DNA of 44,501 nucleotides from a virus. Both the position numbers and the translations under genes were made by a program. How positions within the stretch are numbered: the stretch's first letter is position 1; every line of letters begins with the position of its first letter. Below, piece after piece: positions 16,774 through 23,010 of this stretch. The stretch lies in the IMG/VR virus record IMGVR_UViG_3300047557_000972, positions 1-44,501 of that record; one strand, 5' to 3'. A model generated the notes under the pieces. That model saw only the letters and a program-made list of their open reading frames with translations. It was not told the DNA's origin and ran no database searches.

Positions 16774-16783
16774 GTTGGGCTCC

Positions 16784-16987
16784 TTACTGTTGAAACTTCT
16801 GAATGCACTCCTTCAGCCAATCGATCTGGTTCTTCATACGATGGGCTTCGTTCAAGTAGTGCGCCGAGAGGTTGGCGTACTCCTATGAGGCTGTCATGTA
16901 AGCGATGTGCCTACGCTCTGCCTCTTGGATCTGACGTGTCGCCACCATGACCCCTGAGGGTTTTTTGAAAAGATCTAAGAACTTCAT
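16784..16987 (-). pseudogene. Small coiled-coil protein gene interrupted by an in-frame TAG
   Basis: ATG at 16987 opens MKFLDLFKKPSGVMVATRQI and runs to a TAG at 16883-16885 (codon 35); the same frame continues with EYANLSAHYLNEAHRMKNQI to TAA at 16784. The joined product would be 67 aa and matches a common small phage protein type: FxxLFK start, charged helix, then EYA...Y...RI..L. The amber falls where that family usually has a polar residue; a single C-to-T change from CAG (Gln) would explain it. TAG is used as a normal stop elsewhere (18940, 21983), so genome-wide recoding is unlikely. Either a nonsense mutation, an assembly error, or a suppressed stop. It is the promoter-proximal gene of the early operon. 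Confidence 0.6.
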
Positions 16988-17016
16988 CGCTGTCTTTCGC
17001 TGTTGATGGAAGACCT

Positions 17017-17070
17017 ATCCTACCATGCGTGTAAGGTAAACTTGCAATACCCTACAAGTTCGTGTAGGAT
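17017..17070. promoter_or_regulatory. Divergent early promoters with two operator dyads
   Basis: A palindromic TTGCAA (17042-17047) can serve as -35 in both directions: rightward with TAGGAT (17065-17070, 17-nt spacer), leftward with TAGGAT read from 17022-17017 (19-nt spacer). Two 18-bp dyads, CCTAC...GTAAGG (17019-17036) and CCTACA...TGTAGG (17051-17068), overlap the two -10 boxes and are 32 bp apart, about three helical turns. Outermost 7 bp of the region are perfectly symmetrical. This is the arrangement expected for a repressor choosing between divergent operons; the Cro/YdaS-like protein starting at 17101 is the obvious candidate. Confidence 0.7.
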
Positions 17071-17100
17071 TGTGTTACTTTGACTTTGAAGGAGAGCCCA

Positions 17101-17337
17101 ATGGGCCTGAAGGAATACTTTGACGGTCAACCCTACGGGGCGAAGGCTACGATGGCCAGGAGGCTCGGCATCACGAAGACCTGGATGAGCTTGCTCATCA
17201 GCGGTCGTCAAAAGTGCGGGCCTGAACTGGCGGTGGAGATCGAGAAGGCCACGGGGGGAGCGGTGACGCGAGAGTCGTTGCGCCCTGATCTGTTTGGCAA
17301 GGGGACGAAAGATGAAGTGGTACAAGCATCAGATTGA
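17101..17337 (+). CDS. Cro/YdaS-like helix-turn-helix regulator
   Basis: 78 aa from ATG 17101, chosen because AAGGAGAG lies 8 nt upstream; an in-frame ATG at 17080 would place the promoter-proximal leader in the protein. The sequence MARRLGITKTWMSLLISGRQ is a helix-turn-helix, followed by AVEIEKATGGAVTRESLRPD, the signature ending of YdaS/Cro-type phage repressors. It should bind the two dyads at 17017-17070 and control the divergent early operons. It overlaps the next gene by 26 nt. No CI-like partner or integrase was seen, so temperate life is not shown. Confidence 0.8.
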   Translation: MGLKEYFDGQPYGAKATMARRLGITKTWMSLLISGRQKCGPELAVEIEKATGGAVTRESLRPDLFGKGTKDEVVQASD

Positions 17338-17653
17338 CGACTACTGGGACGAGATCTACGGCCTTCCAGATGCCGAAGATCTGGCCTATCGCAGGCTTAA
17401 AGACCTGTACTACGTCAAAGAAGCCCCCCTGCCCGCCAACGAGGCGTGGTTGACGCAGCACGTAAACCTTACGTGGGACTGCATCGAGCCGGTGCTGGTG
17501 AAGTTCTTCCGTCGCCAGGACGCTGAGTGGCTTCACTCTGAGTGGCAGTCGGACATCAACACCCGCCTGCAGGTGAGAGAGAACAACCGAAAGGCCGGCC
17601 GGATTGGGGGCAAGAACAAGAAGGGCTTGCGCAAGAAGCCCGACGCCGTCTAA
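17312..17653 (+). CDS. DUF1376/YdaU-like replication-associated protein
   Basis: 113 aa from ATG 17312 (MKWYKHQIDDYWDEIYGL), overlapping the regulator gene. The N-terminal pattern YKHxIxDY, then LAYRRLKDLYYVKEAPLP, matches DUF1376-type proteins, which are winged-helix-like phage proteins usually found next to replication genes. The C-terminus NNRKAGRIGGKNKKGLRKK is basic and resembles the DNA-binding linker of longer members, which suggests this copy lacks the usual C-terminal domain. The next gene has a related N-terminus, so the two may be diverged partners in replication initiation. Confidence 0.75.
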   Translation: MKWYKHQIDDYWDEIYGLPDAEDLAYRRLKDLYYVKEAPLPANEAWLTQHVNLTWDCIEPVLVKFFRRQDAEWLHSEWQSDINTRLQVRENNRKAGRIGGKNKKGLRKKPDAV

Positions 17654-17669
17654 GATGTCCCTCAGCGCC

Positions 17670-17794
17670 GTGGAAAGCGCAAAAGGGGCATTTGAGTCAG
17701 TCTCCTCGGGGGACGGCCTCAGATGCCGTTTTACACCCGCAATGGGTGCAGATGCCCCCGGTAATTTCCACACTGGGGCCGTCCACCCGAGGAG
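17670..17794 (+). promoter_or_regulatory. Interleaved (pseudoknot-type) structured leader of the replication gene
   Basis: The 147-nt gap before the 17801 gene is packed with complementary arms. A/A': GTGGAAA (17670-17676) with TTTCCAC (17765-17771), and after an internal loop GGGGCATTTG (17685-17694) with CAGATGCCCC (17749-17758, one G-U). B/B': 17702-17718 with 17777-17794, nine plus eight base pairs around one bulged A. Between B and A' is a hairpin CACCC (17734-17738)/GGGTG (17744-17748). The order A-B-A'-B' is a pseudoknot. B' contains the GGAG ribosome site of the ATG at 17801. A second copy of CAGATGCC (17720-17727) offers A an alternative partner. It could be an RNA switch for translation, or at DNA level part of a replication origin. 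Confidence 0.7.
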
Positions 17795-17800
17795 ATTGGG

Positions 17801-18538
17801 ATGAAGCGTCCTTCATTTCAGTTCTATCCATCCGACTGGCTTAGGGATACCGCCCTGCGCTCATGCTCTACGGGCGCTCGTGGCTTGTGGATCGACATGA
17901 TCTGCTTCATGCACGATGGCACCCCTTATGGGCACCTGAAGGTTGGTGGGAAGGTTATCCTTCCTGACAACCTTGCCCGCATGGTTGGGGAAACCTTACC
18001 GCAAGTGCGAGGTTGGCTCGATGAGTTGCATCAGGCCGGAGTCTTCGATCTTGGAGAAGATGGCCAAATCATCTGTCGTCGGATGATCAGAGACGAAAAA
18101 ATCCGAAACGCTAGAGCAGCCGGGGGCAAGCTGGGAGGTAACCCCTTACTTCTGTCTGGGAAGGTTAACCTTCCAGATAACGTTGGGGTAAACCTTGACG
18201 TTAACGAAGAGGTTGGCTTGGAGGATAAACAAAAAACAACCCCTTCATCTTCATCTTCTTCTTCATCTTCAAAAGAGAAGAAAACGCTCCAGCAAGCTGT
18301 CGCCAAACCTGAGGAAGTTCCCGATCAGGTCTGGGAGGACTGGTTAGCCTTACGTAAGTCGAAGAAGGCCCCTGTCACGCCAACCGTGCTGCAACGTGCT
18401 CGCAAGGAGGCCGGGAAGGCCAAGATGTCTCTTGCGGACTTTCTGGAGATCTGGTGCAGCCGAGGCTGGCAAAGCTGCGAGGCCGACTGGATCCTCCCTA
18501 AGGGGCAACCCTCTGTCCCGGAGAGGAAGGGTCTGTGA
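17801..18538 (+). CDS. Phage replication protein, winged-helix type
   Basis: 245 aa. The N-terminal domain PSFQFYPSDWLRDTALRSCS followed by ARGLWIDMICFMHDGTPYG is typical of phage replication proteins with a DUF1376/winged-helix initiator fold; RMIRDEKIRNARAAGGKLGG is the usual basic junction. A run of nine serines (about residues 153-161) links to a C-terminal domain with WEDWLALRKSKKAPVTPTVL and GWQSCEADWILP, also seen in phage replisome organisers. It likely recruits the helicase encoded two genes downstream. Its ribosome site (GGAG, 17791-17794) is within a 17-bp stem, implying regulated translation. Confidence 0.8.
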   Translation: MKRPSFQFYPSDWLRDTALRSCSTGARGLWIDMICFMHDGTPYGHLKVGGKVILPDNLARMVGETLPQVRGWLDELHQAGVFDLGEDGQIICRRMIRDEKIRNARAAGGKLGGNPLLLSGKVNLPDNVGVNLDVNEEVGLEDKQKTTPSSSSSSSSSKEKKTLQQAVAKPEEVPDQVWEDWLALRKSKKAPVTPTVLQRARKEAGKAKMSLADFLEIWCSRGWQSCEADWILPKGQPSVPERKGL

Positions 18539-18942
18539 TCGAGAACTTCCTCCAGAACCTCACGAAAGTGAGAGGCCGCAACGGACGCTGGACTGCCTGT
18601 TGCCCTGCCCATAACGACAAGTCACCATCTCTTGCGATCAGACTGACGGATGACGGCCGCATCCTGCTCCATTGCTTTGGCGGCTGCAGCGTTCACTCCA
18701 TCGTCACGGCTGTTGGGATGGACCTGACCGACCTCTTCCCCCCCCGAGATGGAGAGTACCGGGCATCTAAGTCTGCCTTTACTGCCGCCGACCTTTTAAG
18801 AGTCATTGCCTTTGAATCCTCTATCGTCTACCTTGTGGCCAGCGATATTGCCAGAGGCAAAGAGGTATCGTCTGACGATATCGAACGAGTGAAACTCGCC
18901 AGCGAAAGAATCGAAGAAGCTAGGAGATATGCGAATGTATAG
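18535..18942 (+). CDS. Stand-alone CHC2-type primase zinc-binding protein
   Basis: 135 aa starting at GTG 18535 in a GTGA overlap. The pattern CCPAHNDKSPSLAI ... ILLHCFGGCSVHSIV (C23, H26, C47, C51) is the CHC2 zinc-binding domain of DnaG-type primases. No TOPRIM catalytic domain follows: the rest is a helical tail (DDIERVKLASERIEEARRYA). It may act with a separately encoded or host primase, or as a loader/recognition subunit for the helicase. It ends in TAG, inside the start of the helicase gene. Confidence 0.8.
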   Translation: MIENFLQNLTKVRGRNGRWTACCPAHNDKSPSLAIRLTDDGRILLHCFGGCSVHSIVTAVGMDLTDLFPPRDGEYRASKSAFTAADLLRVIAFESSIVYLVASDIARGKEVSSDDIERVKLASERIEEARRYANV

Positions 18943-19933
18943 CGACATTGAAGAACGAGCCAAGGCTTTAGATGAATCTCGCCGTATCCGTATGATTACG
19001 GCTGAAGATATTGATATTGACCAATATGCCGAAGCCGATGGAGTTACTCATAAGGTATACCCTGCCGAGACATGGATTGAGGAACTCCAGCAGGAACTTA
19101 CTGCCCCTGTCCGCCAGCAGGTATTAACCCTCCCATGGTCCAAGGCTGACGGCAGATTTGGATTCCGCCCCGGAGAAGTAACCCTCTACGCCGGAAGCAA
19201 TGGTGGCGGCAAGAGCCTGATGACCGGCCAGATCGCGATGCACCTGATGAAGCAGCAGCAGCGGGTCTGCATCGCGAGCTTCGAGATGAAACCGAAGCGA
19301 ACGCTCTATCGGATGCTGAGGCAGTTCAGCGGCGAGAACATAGAGCACCCCTACCTCGACAAGAAAAATCGCCTACAGGCCCTTCTAGGCCGCTTCCAGG
19401 CCTATTCCCACGACCGGTTGTGGATCTACGATCAGCAGGGCACCACAAGTTCGCGTCAAGTGGTGGCCATGTCCCGGTACTGCGCGGTCAAGTTGGGGAT
19501 CCAGCACATCTTCATTGATAGCCTGATGAAGTGCGTATCCGGGGAGGACGACTACAACGCTCAGAAGGGGTTTGTGGATCAATTAACTTCGGTGGCCAGA
19601 GACCATAACGTACATATTCACCTGATTCACCATATTCGCAAACTATCCAGCGAAGAAGTAAAGCCCAACAAGAACGATATTAAAGGTACCGGGGCTATTA
19701 CTGATCAGGTAGATAATGTCTTGCTGGTCTGGCGTGACAAGAAGAAAGAACACCAGACCCAGATGGGCAAGCCAGTCGATCCACTTACTCCTGATGCGAT
19801 GCTGATGTGCGAGAAGCAGAGAAACGGAGAATCAGAAGACTGGTTCAATCTCTGGTATCACGCACCGAGTCAGCAGTTTGTGGAATCTCACGACAGTGTC
19901 CCCATGGACTTTGATAATAACGGCAAGTTCTGA
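18929..19933 (+). CDS. DnaB-like replicative helicase/RecA-fold ATPase
   Basis: 334 aa. Walker A GSNGGGKS (residues 89-96) and Walker B HIFIDSLMK; then VHIHLIHHIRK, GTGAITDQVDNVLLVWRDKK and EKQRNGE, the order of motifs in DnaB-family RecA domains. The N-terminal DnaB domain is short, as in phage Twinkle/DnaB-type ATPases without fused primase. It should unwind DNA at the fork with the CHC2 protein upstream. ATG 18929 overlaps the previous gene by 14 nt; the second ATG at 18935 is better spaced from AGGAG and could be the true start. Confidence 0.85.
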   Translation: MRMYSDIEERAKALDESRRIRMITAEDIDIDQYAEADGVTHKVYPAETWIEELQQELTAPVRQQVLTLPWSKADGRFGFRPGEVTLYAGSNGGGKSLMTGQIAMHLMKQQQRVCIASFEMKPKRTLYRMLRQFSGENIEHPYLDKKNRLQALLGRFQAYSHDRLWIYDQQGTTSSRQVVAMSRYCAVKLGIQHIFIDSLMKCVSGEDDYNAQKGFVDQLTSVARDHNVHIHLIHHIRKLSSEEVKPNKNDIKGTGAITDQVDNVLLVWRDKKKEHQTQMGKPVDPLTPDAMLMCEKQRNGESEDWFNLWYHAPSQQFVESHDSVPMDFDNNGKF

Positions 19934-20139
19934 TGGATATTGAAGAGCACAAACATAGATGTCTCGTTCGTTCAATCATATTGAGGAGATTGAAGGATCG
20001 AGACAAGGCCCATCAGGATCTGTATGGGGACGGCAAGAGATGGCCGGGGTACAAAGAGAAGAACCCGCAGGTATTGAATGATGTCTTGACCCAATGGAAA
20101 CGAGGCAACCGAGGCAACCCAGGAGAGTGGCATGAGTGA
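19933..20139 (+). CDS. Small basic protein, unknown
   Basis: 68 aa, starting in a TGATG overlap with the helicase stop. It begins MDIEEHKHRCLVRSIILRRL and is rich in Arg/Lys; EHxHxCxVR...LR....R pattern with Lys/Arg tail is a common small phage protein placed after replicative helicases. It overlaps the next start by 8 nt. Function unknown; basic charge suggests nucleic-acid contact. Confidence 0.7.
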   Translation: MDIEEHKHRCLVRSIILRRLKDRDKAHQDLYGDGKRWPGYKEKNPQVLNDVLTQWKRGNRGNPGEWHE

Positions 20140-20410
20140 GATGAGTGACTTCCAACGTAAGTTCTTCGCGCACGGACTGGGGCAGAAGCTCTACACCGAG
20201 CAGGAGTTCGCAGAGGCCATTGCAGCCGCGAAGGCGGAGATCATGGCGGTGGCGATCCAGACCAGCAGGCAAGTCGTGTTCATTGAGCGTGACGCCTGTG
20301 CGGAACTTGTGGATAACCTTGCCACGCAGGAGGACGAGGGTGAAGTCTGCACGGCCCTACGGAATGCGGCAGAGGCGATCCGCAACCGCATCCCCAGTCA
20401 GCGGCAGTGA
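20132..20410 (+). CDS. Small helical protein, unknown
   Basis: 92 aa; ATG 20132 follows AGGAG. Two ATGs (MSEMSDF) are close together. Mostly helical, with FAEAIAAAKAEIMAVAIQTS and IERDACAELVDNLATQ; the latter recalls the EREACA...L segments of the minus-strand early genes. No catalytic motif. It ends in the GTGA start of the resolvase gene. Confidence 0.7.
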   Translation: MSEMSDFQRKFFAHGLGQKLYTEQEFAEAIAAAKAEIMAVAIQTSRQVVFIERDACAELVDNLATQEDEGEVCTALRNAAEAIRNRIPSQRQ

Positions 20411-20865
20411 GACTCTTCGTCGGCATCGACCCAGGTGCCATCAGTGGTGCCTGGGGGATCGTGGACCACCACGGCGACTACTGGTCGAGTGGCTTCATCC
20501 CGCATGAGGACGGCAGGATCAAGGCCGCGCTCTTCAAGGCTGAACTGTCCCAGGCCATCGACCAGCAGGATGTGACGTTCGTGATCGAGGACGTTCATGC
20601 GATGCCGAAGCAAGGTGTAAGTAGCACGTTCAAGTTTGGCGTGGCAGTAGGTGCGATCCAGGCGGTGGTGGAGTTGTCCCGAGCCCCCTGGATGATCGTT
20701 CGGCCGCAGTCATGGAAGCGAGATATGCAGGTGACTGCGGACAAGGGCACGAGTTTGGAGTTGGCGAGGCGGCTGTGGCCGAGCGCCCCGCTTGCAAGGC
20801 AGAAGGACCACGGTGTGGCTGAAAGCCTGTTGTTGGCCGAGTGGTTAAGACGAAAGGAGATGTGA
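20407..20865 (+). CDS. RuvC-like Holliday junction resolvase
   Basis: 152 aa from GTG 20407 (overlapping TGA). RNase-H-fold acidic residues are readable: D8 in VGIDPGAISGAWG, E61 in FVIEDVHAMP, and D134/E139 in KDHGVAESLLLAEWL, with a STFKFGVAVG segment typical of phage RuvC-like proteins. It likely resolves branched intermediates before packaging. It lies in the replication operon between small genes, with its stop coupled to the next start (GTGATG). No dimerisation partner is needed in this family. Confidence 0.85.
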   Translation: MRLFVGIDPGAISGAWGIVDHHGDYWSSGFIPHEDGRIKAALFKAELSQAIDQQDVTFVIEDVHAMPKQGVSSTFKFGVAVGAIQAVVELSRAPWMIVRPQSWKRDMQVTADKGTSLELARRLWPSAPLARQKDHGVAESLLLAEWLRRKEM

Positions 20866-21197
20866 TGCAGTTGGAGTTTGACCTGTCCGCCAGCAAGGCG
20901 GCTCGTGATCGTGGTGCTGGTTTGGCAGAGGACCATGCTGGTGCAACCTGGAACGAGCGTGCGGTTGAGATCGCGCTGTCGTTCCTGAAGGCATCGGGTC
21001 CGGAGGGTGCGCTCTTCGAGGATGTTCGGTCCTACGCCTCGTTGCTGGGCCTGCCGGAGCCGCCTCATCCGAATGCCTGGGGGGCGGTGGCGCTGTCGAT
21101 GTCCAGGCGCAAGCTGATCGTGAAGACCGGGGTGTGGATCAACAGCAGCAGCGTGGCGGCTCATGCTCGTGCTGCTCCGATGTGGAGGCTGGCATGA
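20865..21197 (+). CDS. Winged-helix-like small phage protein, unknown
   Basis: 110 aa from ATG 20865, which has AAGGAG upstream; a start at 20841 would lie inside the resolvase gene. The sequence AARDRGAGLAEDHAGATWNE, then FEDVRSYASLLGLPEPPHPN and AWGAVALSMSRRKLIVKTG, is a well-known phage pattern (ARDxGmxxAxxHA...W...A......FT.EDVR...G.P.PP..raWG). It looks like a winged helix. The role is not established as far as I know. Confidence 0.75.
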   Translation: MQLEFDLSASKAARDRGAGLAEDHAGATWNERAVEIALSFLKASGPEGALFEDVRSYASLLGLPEPPHPNAWGAVALSMSRRKLIVKTGVWINSSSVAAHARAAPMWRLA

Positions 21198-21493
21198 GCG
21201 ACCCGAGACTGGTGGATGTGGTTGCGATGATGGCCATGCACGCCTTGATCGACAAAGATCAGTTCAGGAGTGCCCAGCGGCTGGCGATAGATTCATACGA
21301 CATCGCTCATCAGATGATCAAAGAGTCAAAGCGGAGAGAAGACGATGGACAACCCCTGCCAAATCGACCCCGAAAGAAGTCTGGAGTACATCTGGCGGCA
21401 CTCGAAAGCCTTTGCCAAGGCCAAGGCAGAGCGGATCTACTTGGAGGAGTACCGAAAGAGCCTCAAGGCGATCTTGATGAAGAAAGCCCTTGA
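21194..21493 (+). CDS. Small protein with unusual 149-nt overlap into the next gene
   Basis: 99 aa from ATG 21194, with GGAGG upstream and an ATGA overlap with the previous stop. The first half (RLVDVVAMMAMHALIDKDQF, then SAQRLAIDSYDIAHQMIKES) looks like a helical phage protein; the second half after DDGQPLPNRPRKKSG runs over the 21345 gene in another frame and looks unconstrained. A frameshift that lengthened the protein is possible, or the overlap is genuine. Confidence 0.6.
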   Translation: MSDPRLVDVVAMMAMHALIDKDQFRSAQRLAIDSYDIAHQMIKESKRREDDGQPLPNRPRKKSGVHLAALESLCQGQGRADLLGGVPKEPQGDLDEESP

Positions 21494-21692
21494 GGCAGGC
21501 TACGAGGCCGCGAACGCGCAGGAGCGCGAGGCGTATGCAGACCCCGAGTACAAAACCCTCCTGGAGGGCCTTAGAACCGCCGTAGAGGCCGAGGAAGCCA
21601 TCCGGTGGGGGTTGGTAGCAGCAGAGGCGGCAATCGAGATCTGGAGGTCTAAGGAGGCCTCCGCACGCCAGGAGATCAAGGCAGCACTATGA
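21345..21692 (+). CDS. Conserved coiled-coil phage protein
   Basis: 115 aa. LEYIWRHSKAFAKAKAERIY, then EEYRKSLKAILMKKALE, NAQEREAYADPEYKTLLEGL and AEEAIRWGLVAAEAAIEIWR form a long helical protein that is widely conserved in phage replication/recombination regions and typically lies next to a small nuclease gene, as here. Its role is unassigned to my knowledge. GGAGAGAAG precedes ATG 21345. The stop overlaps the next start (ATGA). Confidence 0.8.
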   Translation: MDNPCQIDPERSLEYIWRHSKAFAKAKAERIYLEEYRKSLKAILMKKALEAGYEAANAQEREAYADPEYKTLLEGLRTAVEAEEAIRWGLVAAEAAIEIWRSKEASARQEIKAAL

Positions 21693-21985
21693 CGACACTC
21701 GCAGAGAAGAAGCACATGGCCCGCGTGGCGGAGCTTGGATGTGCTGTATGCAGGCGTATGGGCCACGAGGGAACGCCGGCAGAACTGCATCACCCGAGGA
21801 AGGGTGCAGGCATGGGCAAGCGCAGTGGGCACTTCAGCGTGATCCCCCTCTGCCCGGAGCACCATCGAGGCAACACGGGCGTACATGGCCTGGGCACGAA
21901 GGGCTTCCCGAAGCACTGGGGCTTCACCGAGGAAGATCTGCTGAAGGATGTGCTCGAACTACTTAAAGACCCTGTGGAGCAGTAG
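21689..21985 (+). CDS. Ref/HNH-type nuclease
   Basis: 98 aa. CAVCRRMG, then AELHHPRKGAGMGKRSGHF, VIPLCPEHHRGNTGVHGLG: a zinc/HNH nuclease pattern matching the Ref (RecA-dependent nuclease)/DUF968-like small phage enzymes. The paired C..C and C..HH positions would bind zinc, with HH of ELHHPR catalytic. It probably cuts recombination intermediates. The gene ends in a true TAG stop at 21983-21985, 4 nt before the first of the repeated promoters. Confidence 0.8.
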   Translation: MTTLAEKKHMARVAELGCAVCRRMGHEGTPAELHHPRKGAGMGKRSGHFSVIPLCPEHHRGNTGVHGLGTKGFPKHWGFTEEDLLKDVLELLKDPVEQ

Positions 21986-21989
21986 ACAT

Positions 21990-22051
21990 TTGACACTAGC
22001 GTGGAAGTTCGTCTTATACTGCACGCACTGCACGTCGCAGGCAACAAGGAG
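21990..22051 (+). promoter_or_regulatory. Promoter P1 with repeated leader hairpin
   Basis: TTGACA (21990-21995), 19-nt spacer, TATACT (22015-22020). The leader has CACTGC (22026-22031), 5-nt loop and GCAGG (22037-22041), then CAACAAGGAG with ribosome site at 22046-22051, 7 nt before the ATG at 22059. This leader is the first of five near-identical copies (P1-P5). Confidence 0.75.
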
Positions 22052-22058
22052 CAGAGAG

Positions 22059-22340
22059 ATGATCACCACCACCCGCATCGATGAACTCGGCACCCTCCTG
22101 GCGGAAATCGCCAAGCTGACGGAGAAGGCTGAGACGATCAAGAAGGACATCAAGGAAGAGGCCAGCCTCTCCGGTCAGAAGTCCTTCCCTGGCGACCTGT
22201 TCAGCGCCAGCTACATCGAGTCCAACCGCAGCACGGTGGACTGGAAGGCCCTGGCCAAGGAACTGGCGATCCCCGCCGACCTGATCGCCAAGCACACTGC
22301 TACCACGGCCGTGTACTCGGTCAAGGTCACCAGCCGCTAA
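22059..22340 (+). CDS. Small coiled-coil protein of known phage type, unknown role
   Basis: 93 aa from ATG 22059, 7 nt after AAGGAG of the P1 leader. MITTTRIDELGTLLAEIAKL opens a helix that continues KAETIKKDIKE; then FPGDLFSASYIESNRSTVDW, KALAKELAIPADLIAKHT. The DELG.L.A.IA.L......LK.......... G..F....... S...VDWK plan is widespread in phages, and may be a small host-interaction or recombination accessory protein. Followed by a GC hairpin before the next gene. Confidence 0.75.
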   Translation: MITTTRIDELGTLLAEIAKLTEKAETIKKDIKEEASLSGQKSFPGDLFSASYIESNRSTVDWKALAKELAIPADLIAKHTATTAVYSVKVTSR

Positions 22341-22348
22341 ACCCATAA

Positions 22349-22364
22349 GCCCCCTACGGGGGGC
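22349..22364 (+). promoter_or_regulatory. GC hairpin before the 22376 gene
   Basis: GCCCCC (22349-22354), 4-nt loop TACG, GGGGGC (22359-22364). No T-run follows, so it is not a standard terminator. The ribosome site CAGGAG begins directly after the stem, so it could pause ribosomes, protect the upstream mRNA end or tune downstream translation. Confidence 0.5.
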
Positions 22365-22375
22365 AGGAGATTCTT

Positions 22376-22567
22376 ATGTCCTCTCATCTGACTGGCCGTC
22401 ACATCATCGAAGTGCTCGAAGTTCTCAAGTTTGCAGAGAACTTTCCTATCGATCCTTCGCCCGAGCAGATCGGTATGCTGCGGGGAAAGGCGGCAAGCGC
22501 AGCCATCACCCTGCGCGTCTTCAGCGGCATCGAGTTGATGAAGGTGGAAGTGAGGGCGGAGGAATGA
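22376..22567 (+). CDS. Small helical protein, unknown
   Basis: 63 aa, with CAGGAG ten bases upstream. MSSHLTGRHIIEVLEVLKFA and EQIGMLRGKAASAAITLRVF suggest a two- or three-helix bundle. It ends in an ATGA overlap with a 36-aa Pro-rich gene. No recognised domain. Confidence 0.65.
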   Translation: MSSHLTGRHIIEVLEVLKFAENFPIDPSPEQIGMLRGKAASAAITLRVFSGIELMKVEVRAEE

Positions 22568-22674
22568 ACTGGCCTTTCCCAAAGGAGCCGCTGGACTACC
22601 CGGTGGCTCCTCCCATCCCAGGGTGGGTGCGGCCCAGGAAGCCCAAGCTGCCCACAGAGCCTGCACCCTTTTAA
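22564..22674 (+). CDS. 36-aa Pro/Trp-rich micro-protein
   Basis: ATG 22564 in an ATGA overlap, GGAGGA upstream, TAA at 22672. The product MNWPFPKEPLDYPVAPPIPG, then WVRPRKPKLPTEPAPF, is one-third proline and cannot fold as a helix. Short proline-rich products of this kind could bind partner proteins. Coding is supported mainly by the coupled start and ribosome site. Confidence 0.5.
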   Translation: MNWPFPKEPLDYPVAPPIPGWVRPRKPKLPTEPAPF

Positions 22675-22694
22675 CCCTACATCACACTTGGGCT

Positions 22695-22752
22695 TTGACA
22701 GTGCAAGCATTTCGCTTACACTGTCTTCACTGCATTGTGCAGGTAACAAGGA
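22695..22752 (+). promoter_or_regulatory. Promoter P2 with repeated leader hairpin
   Basis: TTGACA (22695-22700), 16-nt spacer, TACACT (22717-22722). The promoter holds an inverted repeat, GACAGTGCAAGC (22697-22708) with GCTTACACTGTC (22714-22725), eleven of twelve positions paired. The leader has CACTGC (22728-22733), loop and GCAGG (22739-22743), then TAACAAGGA before the ATG at 22759. Confidence 0.7.
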
Positions 22753-22758
22753 AGCAAG

Positions 22759-22935
22759 ATGTATACAGTCATCACAGAATCCAAGGGCTGGGCCACCAGC
22801 CTGCCGTTCGTGGTCACGCGCACGTTCGATGATCGTGACGAAGCGCTTGATTGGATCGCGGACGAGCTTTGCGGCGAAGACGTACTCCGCGTGCGTTGCC
22901 CGGAGATCGACTTCGAGGATGTCCCCAGCATTTAA
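22759..22935 (+). CDS. 58-aa acidic protein, unknown
   Basis: ATG 22759 follows AAGGA of the P2 leader by 6 nt; TAA at 22933. The translation begins MYTVITESKGWATSLPFVVT and contains RTFDDRDEALDWIADELCGE; the compact strand-helix order suggests a small alpha/beta fold. Isolated between two copies of the promoter cassette, so it is transcribed as its own unit. Function unknown. Confidence 0.7.
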   Translation: MYTVITESKGWATSLPFVVTRTFDDRDEALDWIADELCGEDVLRVRCPEIDFEDVPSI

Positions 22936-22942
22936 TGGGTTA

Positions 22943-23004
22943 TTGACAGTGTAGTTCAACTCTGGGTTACACTGTCTTCACTGCGCGTTGCAGGTAACAA
23001 GGAG
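22943..23004 (+). promoter_or_regulatory. Promoter P3 with repeated leader hairpin
   Basis: TTGACA (22943-22948), 19-nt spacer, TACACT (22968-22973). GACAGTGTA (22945-22953) and TACACTGTC (22968-22976) form a perfect 9-bp inverted repeat that covers both promoter boxes. Leader: CACTGC (22979-22984), GCAGG (22990-22994), TAACAAGGAG ending 23004; ATG at 23011. Confidence 0.75.
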
Positions 23005-23010
23005 ATCACG

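Noticed and set aside
16948-16966. Rightward terminator at the short GC stem followed by six T
   Set aside because: The stem is only about 3-4 bp and lies in the coding start of the interrupted minus-strand gene, upstream of any plus-strand transcript.
16784-16987. Alternative genetic code with TAG read as Gln
   Set aside because: TAG ends the nuclease gene at 21985 right before a promoter and also the CHC2 gene at 18942, so genome-wide recoding is not supported; kept only as a local oddity.
17670-17794. HDV-like ribozyme
   Set aside because: Pseudoknot order is similar, but the arms are much longer and the junctions and P4-type stem expected of HDV-like ribozymes are missing.
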